Part shown: positions 8,347 to 16,905 of the stretch, one piece after another | How positions within the stretch are numbered: position 1 is the first letter of the stretch | Layout: each line of letters begins with the position of its first letter | NCBI RefSeq assembly: GCF_024509525.1 | Contig: NZ_JAMWEM010000009.1 | Span: 1-64,000, forward strand | Direction of reading: 5' to 3' | Source: Streptococcus suis | GTDB lineage: Bacteria; Bacillota; Bacilli; Lactobacillales; Streptococcaceae | DNA: 64,000 bases | Program-made: the position numbers and the translations under genes | The notes under the pieces: model-generated | Database searches by the model: none | Told to the model about the DNA's origin: nothing | The model's input: only the letters and a program-made list of their open reading frames with translations

Positions 8347-9038
8347 ATTCTCACCACCTCCACATCGCCATAGAGGCTATTAACTACTACTTTTACTCTC
8401 TTATGTGACTCCTGAAAACCTGGACTGGCTACCGCCAGCCGTTCATTTCGCAAGTCCCAACGCGATAGACCTAAGAAACCTACTTGACCATAGAGAGTTG
8501 TTGCAGACAAAGATATTTCCACATCAATAGGTAGGATAATCTTCGTTCGCCCAAACGTCTTTCGAATGATGACAATGTTATCACGGCCAACTAGAACTGT
8601 TTCATCTAAATCCACTACATCATTTCCAAAGAGGCGAATAATATTAATATCTTCGAATCCGTAGTGATCCTGAGAATGTTCTTGATTTCCCCACCATTGA
8701 TTTTTTTGACGAAGTGGTTCCATCGCTTCATCATCCAACAAAATGTGCGTATATTGGCTACGTTTTTCATTGCGAGAGAAAAAGTTAATCAGAATGTATA
8801 CAATAAAAAAGAGACTCCCAAGTATAAAGTAGGGATTGAGAGCAAAAACCAAGAAAAAGAGGAAAAATACGCTAGATAATAAGGGACTATTGAATTTTCT
8901 CCCTGTCACATACCAGATTGCTGTCATCAAGACAGCAAAAATCAATATCACTCGAGAAGTTTCACTAGCTACTACATCAAAAAGTGCTAACGTAAATACA
9001 ATGCTCTCGAGTAGTAAAAAAAGTTGGACTTTTCTCAT
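8343..9038 (-). CDS. liaF: LiaF, inhibitor of the Lia cell-envelope stress system
   Basis: 231 aa. About four hydrophobic segments occupy residues 5-85, followed by a soluble C-terminal beta-rich domain (DUF2154-type, residues about 120-230) with regularly spaced VDLDETVLVG and GDVEVVRI motifs. It is first in liaFSR. LiaF keeps LiaS off in the absence of envelope damage. An extended -10 box (TGTTACAAT) lies just upstream near 9060; no LiaR box was identified with confidence. Confidence 0.9.
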   Translation of the reverse strand: MRKVQLFLLLESIVFTLALFDVVASETSRVILIFAVLMTAIWYVTGRKFNSPLLSSVFFLFFLVFALNPYFILGSLFFIVYILINFFSRNEKRSQYTHILLDDEAMEPLRQKNQWWGNQEHSQDHYGFEDINIIRLFGNDVVDLDETVLVGRDNIVIIRKTFGRTKIILPIDVEISLSATTLYGQVGFLGLSRWDLRNERLAVASPGFQESHKRVKVVVNSLYGDVEVVRI

Positions 9039-9168
9039 AAGTAGAATCCTTTCTTTTCTATTGTAACAGATTTTCTCAAGTTTTCCTCCTTCTGAAGTAG
9101 GAAAGAAGGCTGGTTTGGGTAAATTTTATATAGCACCACACTCTTTTTTGGGGAGATGACACCACTAC

Positions 9169-9216
9169 AAAAAAGAACAAGGAGGGCATTTGAAACTCAA
9201 AAACCAATCCTTGTTC
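9169..9216 (-). terminator. Terminator after the PDZ protease gene
   Basis: On the minus strand GAACAAGGA pairs with TCCTTGTTC, followed by TTTTTT. The loop is about 24 nt. It separates rsmD-coaD-protease from liaFSR. Confidence 0.85.
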
Positions 9217-9250
9217 AACGTTTTATTTCAAATTACAGAGCTATCTGCTG

Positions 9251-10297
9251 TCATTTCCGCGTTTTCTCGAGATAATCGATTGCTTCCTGTACTGTTGTCA
9301 CAGGTACAACTGTGATGTCTAGATGTTCTGATTCAACAGCTTCCTTCGCTTCTTCATAATTGGTTTTTGCCGTGGGGTCTTCCTTGAGAACTTTTTCATC
9401 TACAGGATTATTTGGTACAAAGAAAATTTCTGCACCGGCTTGAGCAGCTGAGATAACCTTTTTATCTGCCCCACCAATATCTCCAACAGAGCCATCTTGC
9501 TCAATGGTACCAGTGCCTGCAATTACACGTCCATCTCGTAGCTCTGGATTAGCTAATTGTGTATAGATAGCCAGAGTAAACATAAGTCCAGCACTTGGAC
9601 CTCCAATCCCATCTGTATGGAAAGTAATGTCTTGATCCGTCTTGACCTGGGTATGATCCACTAAGCTAATACCGATACCATTCTTTCCATTATCCAATTT
9701 TATAATTTTTCCTTTTGATTCGTATTCCTGCCCATTACTAATATAGCCAACAATCACACTACTTCCTAAATCCAAACTACCAACATAGTCTATCAAATCA
9801 GAAGAGTTTTTAAATGTCTTCCCATTGATACTAACCACCGTATCTGCAATATTGAGAATCCCTTTAAAACTAGAATCTTCGGCAAGTCCCATCACATAGA
9901 CACCAAAAAAGTCCAACTCAACATTTTTATCTGCTAGAGTCAACCCTTGGTACTTCGCCATATTTTGAGAAGTTTCCATATAGTATTGACTGATACGATA
10001 GTACTCCTCACTAGTAGCTCCACCCATCATTTCTTCTTCAGTATAGATATCAATATGAGGATTGAAATAGGCAGCGAGTAACTGAACAGCCGTTGCCTGT
10101 GTCACATTGATATAAACAAAATTGTAAGAACCAGCTTCCTGATCTACTTCTCCATTGACCGACAAGACTGTTCGAATATCATCCGCTCCCCCAGGTTTCT
10201 CTAAATAATAAGGTAGTGGAAAAAGCAAGGCAAACCAGATTAAAATAGAACTGGCCACCAGTCCAAAGACTAATAATAGGGGGTTATTTTTTTTCAT
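9251..10297 (-). CDS. sepM: SepM/YlbL-type Lon-like serine protease with PDZ domain
   Basis: 348 aa. One N-terminal membrane helix (residues about 9-30) anchors the protein with the rest outside. A PDZ domain spans about 115-200. The C-terminal Lon-type proteolytic domain shows the catalytic serine in [14 protein letters not shown] and the catalytic lysine in [11 protein letters not shown], a Ser-Lys dyad. In Streptococcus mutans SepM trims the competence-stimulating peptide; a similar pheromone- or envelope-processing role is possible here but not shown. It overlaps coaD by 14 bp. Confidence 0.88.
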   Translation of the reverse strand: MKKNNPLLLVFGLVASSILIWFALLFPLPYYLEKPGGADDIRTVLSVNGEVDQEAGSYNFVYINVTQATAVQLLAAYFNPHIDIYTEEEMMGGATSEEYYRISQYYMETSQNMAKYQGLTLADKNVELDFFGVYVMGLAEDSSFKGILNIADTVVSINGKTFKNSSDLIDYVGSLDLGSSVIVGYISNGQEYESKGKIIKLDNGKNGIGISLVDHTQVKTDQDITFHTDGIGGPSAGLMFTLAIYTQLANPELRDGRVIAGTGTIEQDGSVGDIGGADKKVISAAQAGAEIFFVPNNPVDEKVLKEDPTAKTNYEEAKEAVESEHLDITVVPVTTVQEAIDYLEKTRK

Positions 10298-10772
10298 TAC
10301 GTTTTATCTCCTCATATACAACGATTGGAACATAGGGGCAAATATCTTGCTGAAAATGTAGTAACTCTCTAACTTGGCTGGACGATACAAATTTGAACTC
10401 TGGCTTGGCCAGTAAGTAAATGGTCTCCAAGTCTGGTGCCAGATTGCGATTGTAAAAGTCAAAACTGGACTCGTACTCCAAGTCGGTCGCGTTTCGTAGA
10501 CCACGGACCAAATGACTGACACCATAGCGTTTGGCAACGTCCACCACCAACTCATTCTCTGACAGAATGACCTCAATATCGTCCCTACCTGCAAAGAGCT
10601 TGTCCAGCAAGGCCCTTCGTTCAGCTCCTGTTAACAACCCCGCTTTCTTTGGATTGGTAAAAATCCCCACATAAAGCTTATCAAACAGGCCACTGGCCCG
10701 TTCAATCAGGTCCAAATGACCATTGGTAATGGGGTCAAAAGACCCAGTGAACAATCCAATCTTATCTGACAT
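10284..10772 (-). CDS. coaD: Phosphopantetheine adenylyltransferase
   Basis: 162 aa. It catalyses the penultimate step of coenzyme A synthesis, joining 4'-phosphopantetheine and ATP to dephospho-CoA. The nucleotidyltransferase signature [17 protein letters not shown] (T/HxGH class) is at residues 10-26, and the second motif is near VSSSQVREL. It lies between rsmD and the PDZ protease with overlaps on both sides, a widely conserved gene order. Confidence 0.96.
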   Translation of the reverse strand: MSDKIGLFTGSFDPITNGHLDLIERASGLFDKLYVGIFTNPKKAGLLTGAERRALLDKLFAGRDDIEVILSENELVVDVAKRYGVSHLVRGLRNATDLEYESSFDFYNRNLAPDLETIYLLAKPEFKFVSSSQVRELLHFQQDICPYVPIVVYEEIKRNEKK

Positions 10773-11301
10773 ATACTGTTACCTTACTGATTCCGTAGAT
10801 TTTTTCCTTCCAGATACCCAGCTCTGCTATTTCCTCCGGAAGAGAGACCGCCTTATCCGTCTCGCAGACCACCATGACATCTTGGGACAAAAGCTGGCGC
10901 TGACACAGCTCAGTGATATCTGCTACGATGTCCTCGGCTGCATAGGGAGGGTCCAGAAAGACCAGGTCGAAGGATCCGCTCAAGTGAGCCAGAGCCTGCT
11001 TGGCTTCCATGGCCATGAGCTGAAACTTATTGTCCTCCTTGGTCATGCGGATGTTGTCGCGGATAACGGCTTGTGCTCTCCGATCACGCTCAACCAGAAC
11101 TGCCGACTCCATGCCGCGAGAAACAGCCTCGATAGACAGACCGCCACTGCCTGCATAGAGGTCCAAAACCCGCCCACCGTTAAAATAGGGACCAATCATA
11201 TTGAACATAGCACCACGGACCTTGTCCGATGTAGGTCTGGTTGTCTTGCCTTCTAAGGTTTTTAAGGGCCTGCCGCCGTAGTTTCCTGACACAATTCTCA
11301 T
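10762..11301 (-). CDS. rsmD: 16S rRNA (guanine(966)-N(2))-methyltransferase
   Basis: 179 aa. Rossmann-type SAM-dependent methyltransferase with motif [16 protein letters not shown] and the catalytic motif LVFLDPPYA (DPPY, N6/N2-amine type). It starts with the RsmD signature [12 protein letters not shown]. It modifies guanine 966 of 16S rRNA. There is no ribosome binding site, and an extended -10 box ends 7 bases before the ATG, so the message may be leaderless. Confidence 0.94.
   Translation of the reverse strand: MRIVSGNYGGRPLKTLEGKTTRPTSDKVRGAMFNMIGPYFNGGRVLDLYAGSGGLSIEAVSRGMESAVLVERDRRAQAVIRDNIRMTKEDNKFQLMAMEAKQALAHLSGSFDLVFLDPPYAAEDIVADITELCQRQLLSQDVMVVCETDKAVSLPEEIAELGIWKEKIYGISKVTVYVR
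10821..10831 (-). repeat. AATAGCAGAGC motif, copy in rsmD
   Basis: Exact 11-mer, minus strand; within Glu-Ile-Ala-Glu-Leu. Confidence 0.85.
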
Positions 11302-11308
11302 AAGGACT

Positions 11309-11317
11309 ATTATAGCA
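11309..11317 (-). promoter_or_regulatory. rsmD extended -10 promoter
   Basis: TGCTATAAT on the minus strand (TGn plus TATAAT). Seven bases separate it from the rsmD ATG. No good -35 box is visible, as is usual for extended -10 promoters. Confidence 0.65.
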
Positions 11318-11348
11318 AAAATTTGAGCAGATGACGAGGGGAAGAAAG

Positions 11349-11377
11349 TTGACTATTTTTTCTCGTTAGGCTATAAT
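11349..11377 (+). promoter_or_regulatory. Promoter of the candidate small RNA
   Basis: TTGACT (11349-11354) and TATAAT (11372-11377) with exactly 17 bp between, on the plus strand. No plus-strand gene follows. Confidence 0.85.
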
Positions 11378-11383
11378 GGAAAT

Positions 11384-11497
11384 GGAAAAGGGCAGTTGCT
11401 CAAACAACTGCCCCATGCAGAACCGTTTAAGACGGTGGCATATGTGATTATTGAAAAATAACCGTTAATCTGCCAAAGTTGAGACGGTTATTTTTCT
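11384..11497 (+). ncRNA. Candidate small RNA, three hairpins, about 113 nt
   Basis: It begins about 7 nt after a consensus promoter. It contains stem 1 (GGGCAGTTG with CAACTGCCC, 11390-11413), stem 2 (ACCGT with ACGGT, 11422-11436) and stem 3, a 12-bp terminator stem (AAAAATAACCGT with ACGGTTATTTTT, 11454-11495). Stems 2 and 3 share the pair ACCGT/ACGGT, so they can exchange partners. There is no ribosome binding site or credible reading frame. It sits alone between two minus-strand operons. It may already be known from RNA-seq lists; I cannot tell. Confidence 0.72.
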
Positions 11498-11573
11498 ACC
11501 ATTTGTCAAGTCCATCAAGGTATTTGACGAAAAATATTTTGAGTTCAATAGTCAAAATTAAGTATCAGAGTTT

Positions 11574-11614
11574 GAAAAAAGCCTTTGGAGATAAATTATT
11601 CTCCAAGGCTTTTT
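11574..11614 (-). terminator. Terminator after the rhodanese-like gene
   Basis: On the minus strand AGCCTTGGAGA pairs with TCTCCAAAGGCT with one bulge, followed by TTTTTT. The gap 11302-11620 otherwise holds only the rsmD promoter and the small RNA. Confidence 0.85.
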
Positions 11615-11620
11615 AGGTGA

Positions 11621-12004
11621 CTAATTACTTTTCACCTTGCCATTCCAACCGTTCAGTCCGTAGCGAAGGATATAGATTTCAGAATAACCCTGTTTTTTCA
11701 GATAAAGGGCTGCCGGGGTCACCAATTGACCACGGTCATTTTCATAGATGAGGACGGGTTTATCCTTGCGAATAGCTCCCAGGCTTTGCTTGAGTTGCTG
11801 ATAGGGGATGTTGCGGGCACCGAGAATGTGTTTTCTACGAAATTCACTTGGGTCTCGCAGGTCAATGACTTGACCTCCGTGCATTTTCTCCGCAAACTCA
11901 CCATTGTCAATAACTGTCGCTGCCTGACGCAATCGCCAGTAGTTGAAGCCCATCCAGCCTCCCAAAATCACAACAAATGCGAGTAGGGTCCACACTGTTT
12001 CCAT
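11621..12004 (-). CDS. Membrane-anchored rhodanese-like protein without active-site cysteine
   Basis: 127 aa. One N-terminal membrane helix (residues 4-23) is followed by a rhodanese domain (about 32-122) with QVIDLRDPSEF and GARNIPY. Where a sulfurtransferase has the loop CxxGxR this protein reads YENDRGQL, and the whole protein contains no cysteine. It cannot work as a classical sulfurtransferase and may be a binding or scaffold domain. It abuts the YqgQ-like gene, so the two form one operon. Confidence 0.82.
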   Translation of the reverse strand: METVWTLLAFVVILGGWMGFNYWRLRQAATVIDNGEFAEKMHGGQVIDLRDPSEFRRKHILGARNIPYQQLKQSLGAIRKDKPVLIYENDRGQLVTPAALYLKKQGYSEIYILRYGLNGWNGKVKSN

Positions 12005-12222
12005 TACATTTTCTCCTTACTTCTCTGATACTCTAACTCCAAACGATGTTCCCGTCGCAAGACCAATTCGGCTTCCATGTATTCCAGTCTATCTAGGACA
12101 CCTGCCTGATAGACTCGATTGAGCTCTATCTGCATCATCTCAATGTCATAGAGGCGGTTGCCCATATAGACAATAATTCCGAATCGCTTCAGCAACTGCT
12201 GCACATCGTAAAGTCGTTTCAT
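12004..12222 (-). CDS. YqgQ family (DUF910) small cytoplasmic protein
   Basis: 72 aa, the usual family length, with the characteristic start MKRLYDVQQLLKRFG and the internal NRLYDIEMMQIEL. The structure of the family is a three-helix bundle that may bind nucleic acid; the function is unknown. In many Firmicutes it lies near glucokinase and rhodanese-like genes. Here only the rhodanese-like gene remains beside it. Confidence 0.82.
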   Translation of the reverse strand: MKRLYDVQQLLKRFGIIVYMGNRLYDIEMMQIELNRVYQAGVLDRLEYMEAELVLRREHRLELEYQRSKEKM

Positions 12223-12282
12223 AGGAAAATTCTAGCAAAATATCAGAAGATTTTCAAGGGGAGGAGCAAATTTCCTATCCAG

Positions 12283-12882
12283 CTACAGCCAACCCTTTTC
12301 CTGTGCCACCTTAACAGCGGCGGTGCGGTTTTCGGCACCTAGCTTGGACAGGATAGAGGTCATATAGTTGCGGACCGTTCCGTCAGACAGGTGGAGATGG
12401 CTGGCGATTTCCTTATTGGACAAGCCATCTGCCACCAGCTTAAGTAGCTGACTTTCTTGGTCCGTCAAGGGACTGCGTTGGGTTAAGAGAATGTCCATCA
12501 ACTCTGGTGAATATTCCTTCCGCCCCGCCAAGACTGTTTCAACGGTCCGCATGAGGTCTGCGATGGAGCGTTCCTTTAGCACATAGGCATCCACATCTGC
12601 CTTGACCGCCCGCTCAAAATAGCCCGGTCGCTTGAAGGTAGTCATGATGACAACCTTGACAGACAAGGCTTGCCCCCGCACCCATTCCAAGACATCTAGG
12701 CCCGTCTTTTCAGGCATTTCTATATCTAAGAGCACCACATCTACTGGCTCTTTTTCCAAAAGAGCAATGGCCTGACTGCCGTTTTCTGCCTGTAAAACAG
12801 CCTCAACCGCTTCTTGAAAGCCCAAGAGCTGACAGAGGGCGTCCCGCAGCATTGCTTGGTCTTCTGCGACTAATATTCTCAT
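12283..12882 (-). CDS. NarL-family response regulator of the ABC exporter operon
   Basis: 199 aa. It has a receiver domain with the aspartate in [13 protein letters not shown] (about residue 54) and a LuxR-type helix-turn-helix at the end ([25 protein letters not shown], split here as [11 protein letters not shown] and SNKEIASHL). It is similar in layout to DesR and YvfU. It overlaps the kinase gene by 4 bp and is last in the operon ATPase-permease-kinase-regulator. The stimulus is unknown; such systems usually control their own exporter. Confidence 0.88.
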   Translation of the reverse strand: MRILVAEDQAMLRDALCQLLGFQEAVEAVLQAENGSQAIALLEKEPVDVVLLDIEMPEKTGLDVLEWVRGQALSVKVVIMTTFKRPGYFERAVKADVDAYVLKERSIADLMRTVETVLAGRKEYSPELMDILLTQRSPLTDQESQLLKLVADGLSNKEIASHLHLSDGTVRNYMTSILSKLGAENRTAAVKVAQEKGWL

Positions 12883-13973
12883 TCTACCACCTCCTCAAAC
12901 GGAATTCGGATGGACAGGCGGGTGGGCTTGGCCAGAGAAAGAAACTCCAAGCTTCCTTTCACCGTTACCAACCTGTCCTTTATGGTATGTAATTCCTGAC
13001 CAGTCAACTGGGCAAAGCCCACACCGTTGTCTTCGTAGTGCAAAACCAATTCTTGCTGGTCTTTTTCAAATATCAAACGACATTTGCTAGCCTGGCTGTG
13101 CTTGAGCAGGTTATTGGCCAACTCTCTCAGCACCATAGCCAGCTTGTTCTGGACGGGCAAGCTGAGCTGCTCTGCTATTTCCCCGCCCAAGACAACTAAG
13201 TCCACTCCTGCCAAGTCCAACATCTGCTGTAAAATCTGGAGTTCCTCTGCCACGGTGTGCTGCTTGAGGGACTGGACAATCTGGCGGACCTCCTGCATGG
13301 AGTCCTTGGCCAAGGTCTGAAGGTCTGCCACCTCCTTCTTGGCCTGGTCAATCTGGTCGTGGTCTAACAAAGTCTGGACCAGCTCGGCCTTGACAGACAG
13401 CATGGCAAAGACATGACCAAGTGTGTCGTGCAAGTCCTGACCGATACGGTTGCGTTCATTCTCAGCCAGCAGGAGATTGATGGACGCATTTTGCTCCTGT
13501 AGGCGTTGCTGAAGAGCCGCCCGTTTGGTCTCAATCCAGCTGAAAATCAGCAAGGCCAAGCCGAAAAAGTGAATAACAAGTGCAAAAGCTCGCATCTCAA
13601 AAGGAACTGGGCCAAAGAGAGCCCATAGGATAATAGCCAGCAACAAAATCCCGTAGGACACCGTCCGATAGGTCGGCCGAGTTTCCTTGTAGTACCAGCC
13701 CAGCATATTGGACAGGTTGTAGATAAAGAGTGAAAATTGCAGATTGCCCCAAAAACTCATGACGGCGATATAGCCAATCAGGTAAAACCAAGCCAGCATG
13801 GAATAGAGCTTATGGTCAGTGTAAAACAGTGAACAATAGACCAAGGCAAAGAGAATGGTCGCTAGGACAACTGCCGTCGGATTGGGACTATACTGGGCAT
13901 AGTAAAAGGGAAAATAGAGAAAGACCATGCCCACGAAGAACATGAGCGGTACCTTTCTTTTTTCAAAAATCAT
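12879..13973 (-). CDS. DesK/YvfT-type sensor histidine kinase
   Basis: 364 aa. About five transmembrane helices span residues 9-150. The HisKA_3 region has the phospho-histidine in [14 protein letters not shown] (about residue 185). The HATPase domain (HYEDNGVGF) completes the protein. Kinases of this class sense membrane state or an exported compound. It starts 8 bp after the permease gene. Confidence 0.88.
   Translation of the reverse strand: MIFEKRKVPLMFFVGMVFLYFPFYYAQYSPNPTAVVLATILFALVYCSLFYTDHKLYSMLAWFYLIGYIAVMSFWGNLQFSLFIYNLSNMLGWYYKETRPTYRTVSYGILLLAIILWALFGPVPFEMRAFALVIHFFGLALLIFSWIETKRAALQQRLQEQNASINLLLAENERNRIGQDLHDTLGHVFAMLSVKAELVQTLLDHDQIDQAKKEVADLQTLAKDSMQEVRQIVQSLKQHTVAEELQILQQMLDLAGVDLVVLGGEIAEQLSLPVQNKLAMVLRELANNLLKHSQASKCRLIFEKDQQELVLHYEDNGVGFAQLTGQELHTIKDRLVTVKGSLEFLSLAKPTRLSIRIPFEEVVE
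13169..13179 (-). repeat. AATAGCAGAGC motif, copy in the DesK-type kinase gene
   Basis: Exact 11-mer, minus strand; within Glu-Ile-Ala-Glu-Gln. Confidence 0.85.
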
Positions 13974-13981
13974 CTGTCACC

Positions 13982-14713
13982 TCACTGTTGCTCCGATTTT
14001 CTATTCAGTATCAGAGCAATTCCTAAGAAGATTATCGCATAGCCTAGGACAATTAGCAAGGATTTCCAGAGAAAATCTCCCTCTTGGGCATAGGTGGTCA
14101 CCAGCTGGTTGGCATGGTAGCTAGGCATAAGTTTGCAAATCCGCTGCACCCAGTCTGGAAAGAGGGAAACAGGCATCCAGGAGCCACCCATGATGGCCAG
14201 AACAAAGTAGAGCAAGTTTGCCACAACCGACATGGCCTGTTCAGACTGGATTTGCACCAAGAGCAAGCCAATGGCTAAAAATACGATAGAGGTTACAAGG
14301 AGCAAGAAAGCTGATACTGCCCATTCCTGAGCAGACAAGTCTACTCCCTTGACCAAACCTCCGACCGCAAAGACAATGGCAATAGAAGACACAAAGCAGA
14401 GCAAAACCCGCACGAGTTTGGAAAGATAGTATTGCCAGATTGGCAAGGGCGAATGCTGGATAAAGGTCAACCAGCTATTCTTTCTGTCCTCTGCCAGCAT
14501 CGTGGGAAAGGTGAAAAGGGCAAAGCCCGACATGGAAAAGCCTGTCATGGTCAGCATGTAGGACTGGATAAAGGCCTTTTGCATGGTCGCATCATCAAAC
14601 TGGACCGTTGATGAGAAAATCAGGAAAAAGATGACGGGCATGCCGATAGAGAGGAGAAATACTCCCAAACTTCTGGATAATTTTACCGCCTCTACTTGAA
14701 CTAATGCTTTCAT
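13982..14713 (-). CDS. ABC-2 type exporter permease
   Basis: 243 aa with six predicted membrane helices, including the conserved ABC-2 motif region near GGSWMPVSLFPDWVQ before the last helices. It is the partner of the ATPase encoded just upstream, which it overlaps by 4 bp. Substrate unknown; relatives are linked to lipid, peptide or drug export. Confidence 0.87.
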   Translation of the reverse strand: MKALVQVEAVKLSRSLGVFLLSIGMPVIFFLIFSSTVQFDDATMQKAFIQSYMLTMTGFSMSGFALFTFPTMLAEDRKNSWLTFIQHSPLPIWQYYLSKLVRVLLCFVSSIAIVFAVGGLVKGVDLSAQEWAVSAFLLLVTSIVFLAIGLLLVQIQSEQAMSVVANLLYFVLAIMGGSWMPVSLFPDWVQRICKLMPSYHANQLVTTYAQEGDFLWKSLLIVLGYAIIFLGIALILNRKSEQQ

Positions 14714-15588
14714 GATTCTTCCTCCCTCGTCTTGTCAAATAGGCTGTTGAGCAGGGTCTTATTCTGCACTTCCAGGTCCGAAATACGACAACCTGCCTCC
14801 TGCAAACTAGCCCAAACCTGCTCAATAGCTCGGGTCTTAAAGCTAACCGTATCTTGTTTGTAGCTGATTTCATTGATTTCAGCCAAGTTCTCCACCACCG
14901 CCGCAAAGGCAATCGGCAACGTCACTTCTTTTTCTTGCTCCTCACTCCGCATAGCAAATGGCGTCGTATCCCGCAAGAGCCTGCCCTGGTGCAAAACCAA
15001 AATCCGTTCCGCCGTATGCTCCACTTCCTCGATATAGTGGCTGGTATAAAAAATAGTCACACCCTGAGCCTTAAGTTCATGGACAATCTCCCAAAAACGC
15101 TGGCGGGTCGAAGTATCCATGCCCGCCGTTGGCTCGTCCAAAAAGAGCAACTTGGGCTTGCCAATCAGACAGATGACGAAAGCCAAGAGCCGTTTCTGAC
15201 CACCCGATAGCTTGCCGGCCAGTTGATTTTTTTGCTCTGGGGAAAAGCAGAGCAGGCTGTCGATTTCCACATCTGTCAGACTATCCTTGTAGATGGCTTG
15301 GAAAAAGCGGAGCAATTCCTTGACCTTCAGGTCTGTCGGAATGGCATTTTCTTGTGGTAAGACTGCTACCTTTTCCTTATTAGACTGAGCCTGTGGAGCC
15401 AGACCGTCCAACAAAACTTGGCCTTTCGTTGCCTTCTTATCTCCCAACAAACAAGACATGAGGGTCGTCTTTCCTGCCCCATTTGGACCAATCAAAGCCA
15501 CACATTCTCCGCTCTTTATCTCAAAGGAAATATCAGACAAAATGGTCCGTCCTTTGATGATTTTTTTTAGCGCTCGTACTTCTATCAT
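14710..15588 (-). CDS. ABC exporter ATPase
   Basis: 292 aa. Walker A GPNGAGKTT (residue about 34), signature KLSGGQKRLLAF, Walker B KLLFLDEPTAG and the H-loop YTSHYIEEV are all intact. The C-terminal extension of about 80 residues is typical of drug/lantibiotic-type exporters. It is first in the operon; the promoter has a poor -35 box and palindromic TGACA/TGTCA sites upstream (15663-15689). Confidence 0.9.
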   Translation of the reverse strand: MIEVRALKKIIKGRTILSDISFEIKSGECVALIGPNGAGKTTLMSCLLGDKKATKGQVLLDGLAPQAQSNKEKVAVLPQENAIPTDLKVKELLRFFQAIYKDSLTDVEIDSLLCFSPEQKNQLAGKLSGGQKRLLAFVICLIGKPKLLFLDEPTAGMDTSTRQRFWEIVHELKAQGVTIFYTSHYIEEVEHTAERILVLHQGRLLRDTTPFAMRSEEQEKEVTLPIAFAAVVENLAEINEISYKQDTVSFKTRAIEQVWASLQEAGCRISDLEVQNKTLLNSLFDKTREEES

Positions 15589-15625
15589 CTTTCTACCTCC
15601 TATTTCCTAAACATCTTACATACAT

Positions 15626-15689
15626 AGTATATCTCGAAAATGAAGCCCGCACTAGAAGACTTTGTCATTGACTCATGTGACAAATGTCA
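15626..15689 (-). promoter_or_regulatory. Activator-type promoter and palindrome of the ABC-two-component operon
   Basis: A -10 box TATACT (15631-15626, minus strand) has no recognisable -35 hexamer. Upstream lie three half-sites: TGTCA (15663-15667), TGACA (15678-15682) and TGTCA (15685-15689). The last two form TGACA-AA-TGTCA, centred about 64 bp before the predicted start, a position typical of an activator. The operon's own response regulator is the natural candidate. Confidence 0.5.
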
Positions 15690-15704
15690 TATCATATCTG
15701 CATC

Positions 15705-15726
15705 AAAAAAGAGTCCTACTGGACCC
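15705..15726 (-). terminator. dpr terminator
   Basis: On the minus strand GGGTCC-AGTA-GGACTC is followed by TTTTTT, ten bases after the dpr stop codon. Confidence 0.82.
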
Positions 15727-15735
15727 TTCATCTGT

Positions 15736-16257
15736 TTACAACTTAGGAGCTTGACCAAGTTCTGCCTGCAGCATCCAAATATGTTTTTCAATACTAGCCT
15801 TAGCCACATTGAAAATGTCGTTGGTTACGCTGTCACCTTCTTCATCACTGACATCAAATCCCTTTTGGAAAAGAGCAGCCAGATAGCGGAACACCTCTAC
15901 CACACGCGCCAATTGCTCTTCCATCGTTACATTGTAATCACCAGGAACTTCCTTGAGCTGACTATTTTCACTAAACTCTTTAAGAGTAGAAAATGGTGCC
16001 CCACCTAAGGTGATTAAACGCTCACTCATCTCATCCAAAAAACCATCAATTTCTTCCATATATTCATCCATCTTTGGATGCCAAATCATAAAACCACGTC
16101 CACGCATATACCAATGAACTTGATGTAGGATAGAATGGGCAACTGACAAATCTGCTACTGCCTGATTCAAAACTGCCTTGGTATCAGCCAATGCTACTGA
16201 TTGACGTGGACTGAAGGAAGCAATTTCTGCTGGTGTTTGAAAATACTTTTGTTTCAT
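15736..16257 (-). CDS. dpr: Dps-like peroxide resistance protein
   Basis: 173 aa from the ATG at 16257, preceded by AAAGGGAA; the longer reading frame upstream has no ribosome binding site. It is a ferritin-like four-helix protein that assembles into 12-mers and stores iron, preventing hydroxyl radical formation. The ferroxidase residues lie in [20 protein letters not shown] (His, Asp and Glu ligands with [10 protein letters not shown] just after). The structure of the S. suis Dpr is known. A perfect PerR box overlaps the -10 region. Confidence 0.96.
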   Translation of the reverse strand: MKQKYFQTPAEIASFSPRQSVALADTKAVLNQAVADLSVAHSILHQVHWYMRGRGFMIWHPKMDEYMEEIDGFLDEMSERLITLGGAPFSTLKEFSENSQLKEVPGDYNVTMEEQLARVVEVFRYLAALFQKGFDVSDEEGDSVTNDIFNVAKASIEKHIWMLQAELGQAPKL

Positions 16258-16283
16258 GGTGTTCCCTTTTTCATACTCTTTAT

Positions 16284-16318
16284 TTATAATTATTATAAAT
16301 AAAAACAACGAATAAAAC
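16284..16318 (-). promoter_or_regulatory. dpr promoter with perfect PerR box
   Basis: TTATAATTATTATAA (16284-16298) is a 15/15 match to the PerR consensus TTATAATNATTATAA. It covers the -10 box of a promoter with TTGTTT (16318-16313) and TATAAT separated by 17 bp on the minus strand. PerR control of dpr has been reported in S. suis. Confidence 0.9.
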
Positions 16319-16332
16319 AAGAATAAAAACTT

Positions 16333-16353
16333 AAATTAGAAAAGTTCTAATTT
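16333..16353. promoter_or_regulatory. Perfect 9-3-9 palindrome between dpr and the phosphatase gene
   Basis: AAATTAGAA-AAG-TTCTAATTT, just upstream of the dpr -35 box and about 35 bp before the -10 box of the divergent phosphatase gene. It could be an operator serving both. It lacks a T-tail in either direction, so a terminator is less likely. Confidence 0.4.
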
Positions 16354-16416
16354 TGTAGCATATCTAAGGGAGTTACTACCCATAAATGATATAATAAAAG
16401 AAAAAAGGAGTTCTCT

Positions 16417-16836
16417 ATGAAAAAAATCGTTTTTGTTTGCTTGGGTAATATCTGCCGCAGTCCCATGGCAGAATTTGTCATGAAAGATCTAACCGACAAC
16501 CTGTACATTGAAAGTCGGGCAACATCTAGCTGGGAACATGGCAATCCTATCCATCCTGGAACCCAGAAAATTTTCCAGGAATATGGCATTTCCTATGACC
16601 AGACCAAGACATCTCGCCAAATCTCTCAAACAGACTTTGAAGAATTTGATGTCATTATCGGGATGGACAGTAACAATGTCCGTGATTTGAGGGAAAAGGC
16701 TCCTGCCCATGCCCAAGATAAGATTTTCCAATTTGCAGACAAATCTGTCCCTGATCCTTGGTACACGGGAGATTTTGATGAAACTTATCGCTTGGTTTAT
16801 CAAGGTTGTCAGAGTTGGATTAAAAGACTTTTCTAA
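16417..16836 (+). CDS. Low-molecular-weight protein tyrosine phosphatase
   Basis: 139 aa. The catalytic P-loop VCLGNICRSP has the nucleophile Cys8 and Arg14, and the general acid aspartate lies in VPDPWYTGDFDETY near residue 112. Such enzymes reverse tyrosine phosphorylation, in streptococci often linked to capsule kinases, though no capsule gene is near. AAAGGAG precedes the ATG, and a TATAAT box lies at about 16391. The phosphatase, MORN and acyltransferase genes follow each other closely. Confidence 0.93.
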   Translation: MKKIVFVCLGNICRSPMAEFVMKDLTDNLYIESRATSSWEHGNPIHPGTQKIFQEYGISYDQTKTSRQISQTDFEEFDVIIGMDSNNVRDLREKAPAHAQDKIFQFADKSVPDPWYTGDFDETYRLVYQGCQSWIKRLF

Positions 16837-16905
16837 TATGAAAAACTTTATAAAAGACACGGAAAATGCTATAATCAATGTAGTAAACAAAAAGAGATGG
16901 TTGCT

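Noticed and set aside
11382-11447. A 21-codon reading frame inside the candidate small RNA (ATG at 11382)
   Set aside because: The ATG lies at or before the predicted transcript start and has no ribosome binding site; the sequence is better explained by hairpins.
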